Source of the DNA: Burkholderiales bacterium
GTDB lineage: Bacteria > Pseudomonadota > Gammaproteobacteria > Burkholderiales > Casimicrobiaceae
Reading direction: 5' to 3'
DNA length: 8,547 nucleotides
NCBI GenBank assembly: GCA_025354075.1
Contig: JANXNO010000049.1
Location: 1-8,547 of the forward strand
Both the position numbers and the translations under genes were made by a program. Below are positions 1-6,543 of the stretch, one piece after another. The notes beneath the pieces were generated by a model, which had not been told where the DNA came from, searched no databases, and saw only the letters and a list, made by a program, of their open reading frames with translations. Each line of letters opens with the position of its first letter. Within the stretch, counting starts at the first letter, position 1.

Positions 1-7
1 GCCCAAG

Positions 8-943
8 ATGCCAACTTGTGCCGACTTCGATCAAATGGAGAAGTGGGAGCCGATAGTCCGGTTTTACGTTTGCCTTTCAGAGGTATTGAGCGACCTGCAA
101 CTGGCTGTCGTGCCGAAGGTTTCGGATACCTTCGCATTGCAGCAATGCGTCCACACACCGAGTTCTGCGGGTTCATTGGATGGATCGTATTTGTCAAAGC
201 CGATTGTGACGATAACCCGCCCCCATCAGGGCGTCTTTGGCAAGCAGTTGAGACTTATGCAGGCATGGGCGGAGCTGCGTGAAGACCGCGCCACTGAGGT
301 CATTTCTGAGATGCCACCGCAAGTACCTTTTTGGAGTGCGACGTGTAATCTGCAACCGTCGCGGCACCGGCACACTTTCGAGTTCATCAACCTTGCCTTG
401 GCCCTTGCCGCCATTTCGGCATTTCGCTTCAAACAAGTATTTGCCTGCCCGCGACCGGCGGCGTACTGGGCGGGATTGCAACCCATGCTGCCAACCCCAG
501 AACACAGTGCGTTACCAAGCGGGCATGCAACTGAAGCGTTCATGGCCGCACGCGTGCTCTCGGCTCTAAACGGAAATCGAGAGGGGAAGTTGTTTGAGGC
601 TTTGATGACGCAAGCATCACGCGTCGCGATCAATCGAACTGTTGCTGGACTTCACTTTCCGGTTGATAGTCTTGCGGGTCAAAAGCTCGGTAACTCGTTA
701 GCGGAGTTTCTGCTCACGCAAGCTGGCGCGTACTCTACTTGGGACGAGCGAAAATTTTTCGTCAAGCCAAATACTAATCCAGACTATTTGCAAAGGCGGC
801 CAAAAAAGTCGTACGAAGCGTCGACAAAACATTTGCAGTCGACAGCAGCCGACCAATTGAAAGTTTGTACACCACCCGCAGCATCCGCGATTCAGTGGCT
901 CTGGTGTAAGGCGTTAGGCGAATGGCAAGACTATGAAAAATAA
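8..943 (+). CDS. PAP2 superfamily / vanadium-haloperoxidase-like protein (5' end possibly outside window)
   Basis: The 311-residue protein carries all three parts of the PAP2 / vanadium haloperoxidase active site. These are K142-x6-R149-P150 (KQVFACPRP), P170-S171-G172-H173 (PSGHA) and N209-R210-x5-H216-x3-D220 (NRTVAGLHFPVD). The family binds phosphate or vanadate with these Lys/Arg/Ser/His residues and acts as an acid phosphatase or, with vanadate, a haloperoxidase. Sequence alone does not decide which. There is no signal peptide and no set of transmembrane helices, unlike membrane lipid phosphatases of the family, so a soluble cytoplasmic enzyme is likely. About 140 residues precede the core and about 90 follow it, and I recognise neither part. 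The frame is open to the left edge (CCC AAG before the first ATG) and only 7 bases lie upstream, so the true start may be outside the window. The stop overlaps the start of the S8 protease gene by 11 bases, which suggests one operon and a shared role. Confidence 0.85.
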   Translation: MPTCADFDQMEKWEPIVRFYVCLSEVLSDLQLAVVPKVSDTFALQQCVHTPSSAGSLDGSYLSKPIVTITRPHQGVFGKQLRLMQAWAELREDRATEVISEMPPQVPFWSATCNLQPSRHRHTFEFINLALALAAISAFRFKQVFACPRPAAYWAGLQPMLPTPEHSALPSGHATEAFMAARVLSALNGNREGKLFEALMTQASRVAINRTVAGLHFPVDSLAGQKLGNSLAEFLLTQAGAYSTWDERKFFVKPNTNPDYLQRRPKKSYEASTKHLQSTAADQLKVCTPPAASAIQWLWCKALGEWQDYEK

Positions 944-2915
944 GTCGAAGCCGCCCATGCCTGTTCGGAGATACGATCCATACAGTCTCTGGGCTGTCGA
1001 TACGGGATTCCGTTATGCGAAACAGGACGAGTATGCACGGATACTTTTGCAGACCAAAGGTTCGATTGACGAAAGCCGACGCTGGTTGAATTCTGCGTCT
1101 AATTGGTTGAAGGTGCCTTCAGAATACTTGCGTGGGCGAGGCGCACCCGTTGATCCAGCGAAATGCCACTTTTGCACGGCATTCATTCACCGAAAGGCGT
1201 TGAAGGATGTTCAGCAACGGGCGACTCCTGGTTGGTTGTCGCGTAAAGCCTTGCGTGCGTTTTGGGAGCACGTCGAACGATTTGAAATTGCGATTGATGT
1301 AGCGGTGCCAGCGCAGCGTGACTCGCTGCCACCGCCCAAGCTTGCGCTTCCCTTGGGTTTTGTAACTTTCACATTTGTCGGGATTATTGATATCGGCATT
1401 CCGATTGCGCAGCGCGAGCTGCGAGAGTGGCGCTGGGCGAATGACAAATTCCGGTTACGAGCTTTTTGGGATCAGACCGAAATTAAATCAACGCAGTCAG
1501 CGCCCGGTTTTGATTTTGGACGCGAGTGGAGTGAGAGTAGTGCTCGGCAAACGCCTGGGATGAGCGCTCTGTATCTCAATTTACCTATTTCCAACGTCAG
1601 CGATGAGGAGGCGGTCTATATCAAGAACCGTATTCCTATTGCGCTGCAGCGACGCTCGCACGGCGCTGCCGTGACTGGTGAATTTGCAGCCGAATCGCTT
1701 ACTGCAAACGCAAACGGCCACTTAGATTGGGCTGCGAACGCCCCGGTACTCGCCGTCCAGTTGCCACGACCCACGCTCGCGCATTCGGCTCGCGGTGCGC
1801 TTGGCGCGCACGTGCTTGACGGGCTGCGTTGGCTGATTGCACGAGCGGGCTCCAAGAACAGCGTCGTCGCCAATGTCAGCCTCGGTACACACGGTGGACC
1901 GCACGATGGGTCGTCAATTCTCGAATGTGCGATGGATGAATTGATTGCGCTGCGGCGTATCAATCAGTCAGACAGGCTGGCAATTGTGCTGGCTGCCGGT
2001 AACTCGCGGAATGCCCGTTGTCATGCGCAGCTGTCCTTGCAGGCCGGTATTCCGGCGATTCTCACGGTCCGCGTTTTGCCTGATGGCGAAACACCGTCTT
2101 ACGTAGAGCTGTGGTTCCCAAGAGGCAGCCAAATGTCCGTTGAACTGATCAGCCCGTCCGGTGTGGCTACGGGTTTGAGAGGGAGCGGCCAGGGGATACT
2201 CGTGGCAAGTCGGCAGGTGCCTGAACTAGCGGCGGGTCTATACAACCTAGACGTATGTGCGGGCGGCAAGATGTCTGCAATTTTGGCGGCCATTGGGCCG
2301 ACCATTGACGGTACTGCTGAGGCCGGTGACTGGACTCTTCGTTTGACGTCGCCGACTGAGGTCGCCGACATTAACGCCTACGTTGAGCGCAATAACTCCA
2401 TGTTCGACCTGTCGAGACCGAAAGGGCGACAGGCATTCTTCGTGGATGATAAATACAAAAAAGACGGTCATCACCCAACCGGAAATGACGACGATCTGAC
2501 GCATGGCTACATAAAGCGACGTGGCACGTTGAATAGCATGGCCACGGGAGCTGAGACCATCGTTGTTGGAGCGTACGCAGCCGACCAGCGCGTAGCCGTT
2601 GCCTATTCCGGATCAGGATCACCGCCGATTTCAGCCGCGATGGTCGGAGATCTGGGTGCGCGGCGCAAAGGGATGCGTGTATCCGCCACTCGGTCTGGTG
2701 ACACAACGCGGGTAAATGGGACAAGCATTGCGGCACCGCGCGTGGCGCGGCGCATCTTGAACGAGATGCAATCTACCGCGACTCTTAATGTGAAAGACTG
2801 GGTTTATCGCACCGCGACCGCAGAGGGCTTGGGGCATACGGTGGATCCCGACCGCGTAGGAGCGGGTACGATGAACGAGGCGAGACTCAGTGAACCTCGA
2901 TTTCTTCGACCTTAG
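933..2915 (+). CDS. S8 family (subtilisin-like) serine protease, cytoplasmic, with insertion domain
   Basis: The 660-residue protein has the subtilase triad. Asp153 lies in GIIDIGIP, His243 in RSHGAAVTGE and Ser598 in NGTSIAAP; the oxyanion-hole Asn357 lies in VLAAGNS. About 135 residues precede the catalytic domain and include CHFCTAF (79-85). This could be a prodomain-like or partner-binding region. Between Asn357 and Ser598 lie about 240 residues, far more than in subtilisin. They include a beta-rich stretch (about 370-475, with ELWFPRG, ELISPSG and GDWTLRL) that looks like a beta-sandwich insertion. There is no Sec signal peptide or sorting tail, so the protease probably acts inside the cell. 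The His motif is HGAAV rather than the usual HGTHV. ATG 933 lies inside the end of the PAP2 gene, with no strong Shine-Dalgarno, which fits translational coupling. I am confident of the family; the substrate and biological role are unknown. Confidence 0.9.
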   Translation: MKNKSKPPMPVRRYDPYSLWAVDTGFRYAKQDEYARILLQTKGSIDESRRWLNSASNWLKVPSEYLRGRGAPVDPAKCHFCTAFIHRKALKDVQQRATPGWLSRKALRAFWEHVERFEIAIDVAVPAQRDSLPPPKLALPLGFVTFTFVGIIDIGIPIAQRELREWRWANDKFRLRAFWDQTEIKSTQSAPGFDFGREWSESSARQTPGMSALYLNLPISNVSDEEAVYIKNRIPIALQRRSHGAAVTGEFAAESLTANANGHLDWAANAPVLAVQLPRPTLAHSARGALGAHVLDGLRWLIARAGSKNSVVANVSLGTHGGPHDGSSILECAMDELIALRRINQSDRLAIVLAAGNSRNARCHAQLSLQAGIPAILTVRVLPDGETPSYVELWFPRGSQMSVELISPSGVATGLRGSGQGILVASRQVPELAAGLYNLDVCAGGKMSAILAAIGPTIDGTAEAGDWTLRLTSPTEVADINAYVERNNSMFDLSRPKGRQAFFVDDKYKKDGHHPTGNDDDLTHGYIKRRGTLNSMATGAETIVVGAYAADQRVAVAYSGSGSPPISAAMVGDLGARRKGMRVSATRSGDTTRVNGTSIAAPRVARRILNEMQSTATLNVKDWVYRTATAEGLGHTVDPDRVGAGTMNEARLSEPRFLRP

Positions 2916-2937
2916 TTGTATCCAGTAGCAACTCGTT

Positions 2938-4008
2938 ATGTCCAAATCCACGTCCCAATCCGCTCGCGTCACCTTGCGGCAGCTTTGCAATTTGGGGTTG
3001 CCTGCGCCGGTGTTGTTGCCCTCGTTGTTGCCAGCGCTGCGGGCGATGATTACAGCTTCGCATGCAGCCTTCTTTTACTGCGATGCGTCCGGGCATATGG
3101 TGAACATGTACGCTGAGCGTATGTTGCCGCCGGAGGCAATGACCAACTATTACGAGAAGCATTACCGCGCTGACGTGGGAGCGTTTGCTCAGGCCTACCT
3201 TGCGCGGGTAGCGGCGACGGACGCGGTGTCGTCGCGCACGATCAGTGCGGTCGAGCGGGATACCGATTATTACCGCGACGTGTTTGGTGTGCTGGGTGTG
3301 GGACACGTGATGTACGGCGTTGTGCGTTCATCCGAAAACGGGCACGATCCGTTGGGCCAGCTCAGCATGTATCGCGGGGTGGACGCGGTGCCTTTTGCTG
3401 CGGAAGATCACGACGCGTTGCGCGATGTGCTGCACTATCTCGGTCGCGCGCTCGTCACGACGCCGAATGTGCCAACCCGAGTATCTGCCGAGCAGACTGC
3501 GGAGGAGGCGATGGCCGTGTTGGATGATCACGGCGACGTGATATTCGCGGATGATGCGTGGATGCGATTGACGCGAATGGCGCGTGGCGAGACCATTTCG
3601 CCGGGTCAAGCGCGGGATGAACCCAAGGCGCTGCGAGAATTTTTGCGCGGCGTGGTGATCTCAGCGCGCGCGGCGAAAAAATCATTACATGTCGTGAATT
3701 CCGCATGGGGGCAATTCGCGTTTCGTCATCATGAGCTGGCGGGTGTGTCCGGTGACAAAGCCACCGCGCTGGTGGTCTCACGACTGGCCGAAGCATCGGT
3801 GCGCCTGACGGAGGGAGCCGCGCGCCTCAAGCTGTCATCACAGCAGCGTGAGGTGGCGTTGATGGTGGCACTCGGTCTCACCAACGCGGAGATGGCCGAG
3901 AAGCTCGGCGTGTCCGTCAACACTGCGGGCTATCACGTCAAGCAAGTGTTCATCAAACTCAATGTGCATGACCGGGCAGAAGTCGCACGGTTGCTCCGGC
4001 AGGCTTGA
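2938..4008 (+). CDS. LuxR-type helix-turn-helix transcriptional regulator
   Basis: This 356-residue protein is a probable DNA-binding regulator. Its last 58 residues form a LuxR-type HTH (about 299-354: LSSQQREVALMVALGLTNAE, then GVSVNTAGYHVKQVFIKLNV and RAEVARLL). Conserved positions include the Glu of QQREV, the recognition-helix Thr329 and His333, and the KLNV end. The N-terminal part (about 25-170) looks like a GAF-like sensor, and residues about 185-215 (MAVLDDHGDVIFADDAW) look PAS-like. There is no receiver domain with a phospho-acceptor Asp, so it is probably a ligand-sensing regulator rather than a two-component one. The start at ATG 2938 is chosen because the next Met (residue 37) would remove part of the first domain. 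No good ribosome binding site is visible. The gene starts 22 bases after the protease stop, so it may be co-transcribed with the two upstream genes or use a promoter inside the protease gene. Its target genes cannot be told from this window. Confidence 0.87.
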   Translation: MSKSTSQSARVTLRQLCNLGLPAPVLLPSLLPALRAMITASHAAFFYCDASGHMVNMYAERMLPPEAMTNYYEKHYRADVGAFAQAYLARVAATDAVSSRTISAVERDTDYYRDVFGVLGVGHVMYGVVRSSENGHDPLGQLSMYRGVDAVPFAAEDHDALRDVLHYLGRALVTTPNVPTRVSAEQTAEEAMAVLDDHGDVIFADDAWMRLTRMARGETISPGQARDEPKALREFLRGVVISARAAKKSLHVVNSAWGQFAFRHHELAGVSGDKATALVVSRLAEASVRLTEGAARLKLSSQQREVALMVALGLTNAEMAEKLGVSVNTAGYHVKQVFIKLNVHDRAEVARLLRQA

Positions 4009-4017
4009 GGACGGGCT

Positions 4018-4091
4018 TGTAGGAGCGGCGAGAGCGGCGAAGACCGCTCTGCAAGCAAAAAATTGGGATCGCCGCTTTCGCCGCTCCTACA
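4018..4091. repeat. Long inverted repeat (REP-like) and likely bidirectional terminator
   Basis: Two 23-base arms, 4018-4040 and 4069-4091, are inverted copies that match at 22 of 23 positions. The only mismatch would form a G-U pair in + strand RNA. The 28-base loop includes a short A run. The arms begin TGTAGGAGCGGCG and contain a repeated GCGGCGA unit. The element fills most of the 93-base gap between two convergent genes, which is where intergenic REP-like palindromes and bidirectional terminators usually lie. Repeats with this type of arm are widespread in Xanthomonadales and Pseudomonas relatives, which I recall rather than tested. Only one copy is visible in the window. Confidence 0.82.
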
Positions 4092-4101
4092 CCGACTAAA
4101 T

Positions 4102-5466
4102 CTAGGCCGCCTGCATCGCATCAGCGATGATCTGCGCAGCGTTGATGCATTGCTCTGGCGTGTGATCGGTCATGACCTGCATACGTAATCGTGCGTTGTT
4201 GTTGGATACCGCCGGATACTCGACAAGATTGGTGAGCACGCCCAGTTCCGCGATGCGCTTGCACACGAGACGCGCGGCGCAGTCTGCGCCTACGAAAACG
4301 GGCACGATGGGCGACGGGCGCCCCATGACGGTAACGCCGCGGATCACTAAGGCCTCGCGCAGCGCGTTGATGGCCGCATACAGTTGCCTGCGTCGTGCTG
4401 GTCCTTCGGGCGAGCGGATGACGCGGATGCATTCGCGCACGATGGCGATTTGCATGGGTGAGAGCGCGTTGGAGAACGTGCCCGAGGGTGCGTAGTAGCG
4501 CAGATATTCCTTGACTGCCTGACTGTGCGTGGCGACGAATCCACCGTTGGATGCGAAGGATTTGGAGAATGCGCCCATCACCAGTTCGACCTTGCCGAGC
4601 ATATTCTGCGCGCCGATTTGCCCAGTGCCGTCCGGTCCCGAGCAGCCGAGATCGTGCGCAACATCTACCACCAGCAGCGCGCCGAATTCATGTGCCAGCG
4701 CCTGTAACGCGGCAATGTCGGGCGAATCCGCGTCCATCGAGAACACGCCTTCGGTGACCAGAAGGATGGAGTTCTCACTGTCCTTCGAGCGAATGCGTTG
4801 CAATTGTTTGCGCGCGTGATCGGGGTCTAGTTGGCGATAGCGGTGAACGTTCTTGGTGGCGGCGTTTGCGCCCTCCTGCAGGCAGTTGTGCGCGAGCACG
4901 TCGATCACGATGTGGTCGTTCGGACGAATTAGTCCGCGACATACGCCGTAGCCCGGTGCCCAGCCCGGGGGGAAGAGCGCGACGGGCGGCGTTTGCAGCC
5001 CGTCGCCAATCTCTTCCTCAAGCGCCTGACCGTCGACCAGATTGCCGCCGAGCGCGGTGGAGCCCGCGCTGTGGACGCCGAGGCGATGCATGGCCTCGGT
5101 CGCTGCATTGGTGATGCGCGGATGTGATGCCAGCGACAACTATTCTTGCGAAGAAAAGTTGAGGCCCGAGCGCGTACTGCCACCCAGATAGCGCAATGCA
5201 GTGGTGGGCTTCGGCGCCTCCATCAGCGCTTTCCCGAACGGGAAAACGTCGTGTTCGATGCGCGCCTGATTCCACTGCCAGAAGGCGTCGGCACGCTCGG
5301 TGGGTTTTCTCGCGACGGTGGTCAGGAAGTCTCGTGTGCTGCCAGCGAGTGGGTCTGGTGCGCCACCAGGCGTGGCGGATCTAGCGATGGAATTGAGCCA
5401 CGTGTCGTCGTTGCGCGCGTTGTCTTGCGCTGCAACAACGACGCTATCTTGAAGCGTTTCGTCCAT
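4102..5466 (-). pseudogene. Alpha-oxoamine synthase family PLP enzyme (AONS/SPT-like) interrupted by an in-frame TAG
   Basis: Read from ATG 5466 down to 4102, one frame encodes 108 residues, a TAG codon, then 345 residues (454 positions in all). The second part is a fold-type I PLP enzyme of the alpha-oxoamine synthase group, which condenses an amino acid with an acyl-CoA (BioF, KBL, serine palmitoyltransferase, CqsA). Numbering through the stop, visible motifs are H193 (VLAHNC, PLP-stacking His position), EGVFSMDADSPD (239-250), D268-x-A-H271 (VVDVAHD) and the Schiff-base Lys302 (GAFSKSFASNGG). The stop at codon 109 falls in SSQE-stop-LSLASHP, where relatives read like NFSSxDYLxL, so the lost residue is almost certainly Tyr. 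The C-terminal part begins with TTG right after the TAG, and re-initiation there would omit the N-terminal region that helps to shape the active site. No other lesion is seen. Product and acyl substrate are not determined. It lies downstream of the glutamine amidotransferase gene on the same strand. Confidence 0.85.
5140..5142 (-). other. In-frame amber codon in the oxoamine synthase gene
   Basis: The + strand reads CTA, so the gene reads TAG. Changing the base at 5140 would restore TAC or TAT (Tyr) with no shift of frame. Homologous protein sequence continues without loss on both sides (NFSSQE before, LSLASHP after). The lesion is therefore a single substitution, not a deletion or a gene boundary. 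Confidence 0.88.
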
Positions 5467-5470
5467 AAAA

Positions 5471-5475
5471 CCCTC
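5471..5475 (-). promoter_or_regulatory. Shine-Dalgarno for the oxoamine synthase gene
   Basis: On the minus strand GAGGG stands 4 bases before ATG 5466. This supports that ATG as the true start, and supports the 108-residue upstream piece being the translated N-terminus rather than chance open frame. Confidence 0.7.
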
Positions 5476-5570
5476 GATACTGTTATTGATCTATGGACTG
5501 GACGATATGGCAAAAATGCTGCGCTGCACACTACGCATTCAGGTGCGATCTTTGGCTCGTGCAACTCGCT

Positions 5571-6281
5571 TCACGTTGTGGCCAACTGAATGAATCGCGC
5601 GTAAATCCGGTCTGCCAACGTGTGACTAGCCGCCATTCGCTTGGGAATTTCAGCGGCAATCGTGCGCGCTTGCTGAACATGGGGTTGGCCAACCAGCGCG
5701 GTGAGTTCTTCCTTGCCGTTGCGTGCCCATGCGGCGAGTTTATTGCGGTCGATCTCGATGTGAAATTGCATTGCAAGAACGTCGTGAACGGCGAACGCCT
5801 GAACAGGGCAAGCGTCGTTACTGGCCAGTAGCGTGGCACCCTCGGGCAGGCTGAACGCGTCGTAATGCCACTGCAGCGCGTCACGCTCGGCGCCCGCAAA
5901 TTCGCCGAACCAATCCTGGGCCTCTGGGCTTTCACTGAGCCTTATTTTTGACCAGCCGATTTCGGGCGAATCGGCGACTGCGACTCGTGCGCCGAACGCG
6001 CTGGCGATGAGCTGTCCGCCGAGGCAATGACCGATGACCGGCTTGCCTGCTTCACGAGCTACACGAATCAGCGCCTCGCTCAATCGTAACGATGGCAAAT
6101 CGTCATTCACGCTCATTGGGCCGCCGAGCAGTGCGAGCCCGGCATAGTCGGTGAGCGTGCCCGGCGGTGATTCGCCTGCATCGAAATTAAACACATCGAA
6201 ATCAACGCTGTGCTGGGTTAACCAAGTCCCCAGATAAGCGGGGCCGTCGTCGGTATTGTTTTGCAAAATCGCGATGCGCAT
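5571..6281 (-). CDS. Class I (type 1) glutamine amidotransferase
   Basis: This 236-residue stand-alone GATase is similar in layout to the glutaminase half of GMP synthase (GuaA-type). The nucleophile elbow is GHCLGGQ with Cys86, and the other triad members are His174 and Glu176 in QFHIEID. The LLGGPMSV segment (51-58) supplies the oxyanion-binding GGP. The family hydrolyses glutamine and passes ammonia to a partner synthase; many stand-alone members have unknown or other substrates (for example gamma-glutamyl compounds). No synthase domain is fused here. The protein begins at its first beta strand (MRIAILQ), so ATG 6281 is the natural start, although the ribosome binding site is weak. The oxoamine synthase gene follows 104 bases downstream on the same strand. 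Upstream is the divergent region shared with the LysR gene, with a 7-bp inverted repeat 25 bases before the start codon. I am confident of the family, not of the substrate. Confidence 0.9.
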   Translation of the reverse strand: MRIAILQNNTDDGPAYLGTWLTQHSVDFDVFNFDAGESPPGTLTDYAGLALLGGPMSVNDDLPSLRLSEALIRVAREAGKPVIGHCLGGQLIASAFGARVAVADSPEIGWSKIRLSESPEAQDWFGEFAGAERDALQWHYDAFSLPEGATLLASNDACPVQAFAVHDVLAMQFHIEIDRNKLAAWARNGKEELTALVGQPHVQQARTIAAEIPKRMAASHTLADRIYARFIQLATT

Positions 6282-6543
6282 TCTGTTAAGTTTAAGCGCA
6301 GTGATGACTCAGTCGGGGGCTGAGTCCGGCATACGAGTTCTGCAATGTTGAACGTCAAAATAGCGTACAGCTTATTGCTGCAAGTGCCATTCCCATTGGC
6401 TCCAGAATCAATTTTCGCCTTTTGTCGACTTAAGTACTAAATGCGCGCTATGCCCACTTTAAAAGCGGCGCTAGTCAAAAAGCTGTTTGCCATGGTGAAA
6501 CCACGTATACCGTTCTTGCATAGTTTTGGCTACACTCAACAAC
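6282..6543. promoter_or_regulatory. Divergent intergenic region between GATase and LysR genes
   Basis: This 262-base gap must hold the start signals for both divergent transcription units. It is more AT-rich than the flanking genes. LysR-type proteins often bind such a gap to control both the neighbour and themselves. A TACACT at 6531-6536 is a possible -10 hexamer for the LysR gene, but I see no well-spaced -35. The short dyads CAGC-TTATT-GCTG (about 6368-6380) and TGGT-GAA-ACCA (6493-6503) could be operator halves. No convincing small gene or structured RNA is seen. Confidence 0.5.
6306..6326. promoter_or_regulatory. 7-bp perfect inverted repeat upstream of the GATase gene
   Basis: GACTCAG at 6306-6312 and CTGAGTC at 6320-6326 are perfect inverted copies around a 7-base G-rich spacer (C-rich on the minus strand). 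The element is 25 bases upstream of the GATase start codon, so it is either a repressor or activator site or a hairpin in that gene's leader. No T run follows it, so it is not a classic terminator. Confidence 0.5.

Noticed and set aside
194..633. Long antisense open frames over the PAP2 gene, and similar ones over most other genes
   Set aside because: They have no recognisable protein features and lie opposite genes with clear family motifs. They are expected by chance at this GC content.
4102..5139. Treating 4102-5139 as a complete separate gene starting at TTG
   Set aside because: The upstream 108 codons are in the same frame, have a good ribosome binding site, and supply the family's N-terminal sequence right up to the TAG. 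The start would also lie in the middle of a conserved motif.
6526..6543. TTG 6526 as the LysR start
   Set aside because: It adds only six residues before MELKWVEDF, the typical start of this LysR group, and an ATG is available at 6544.
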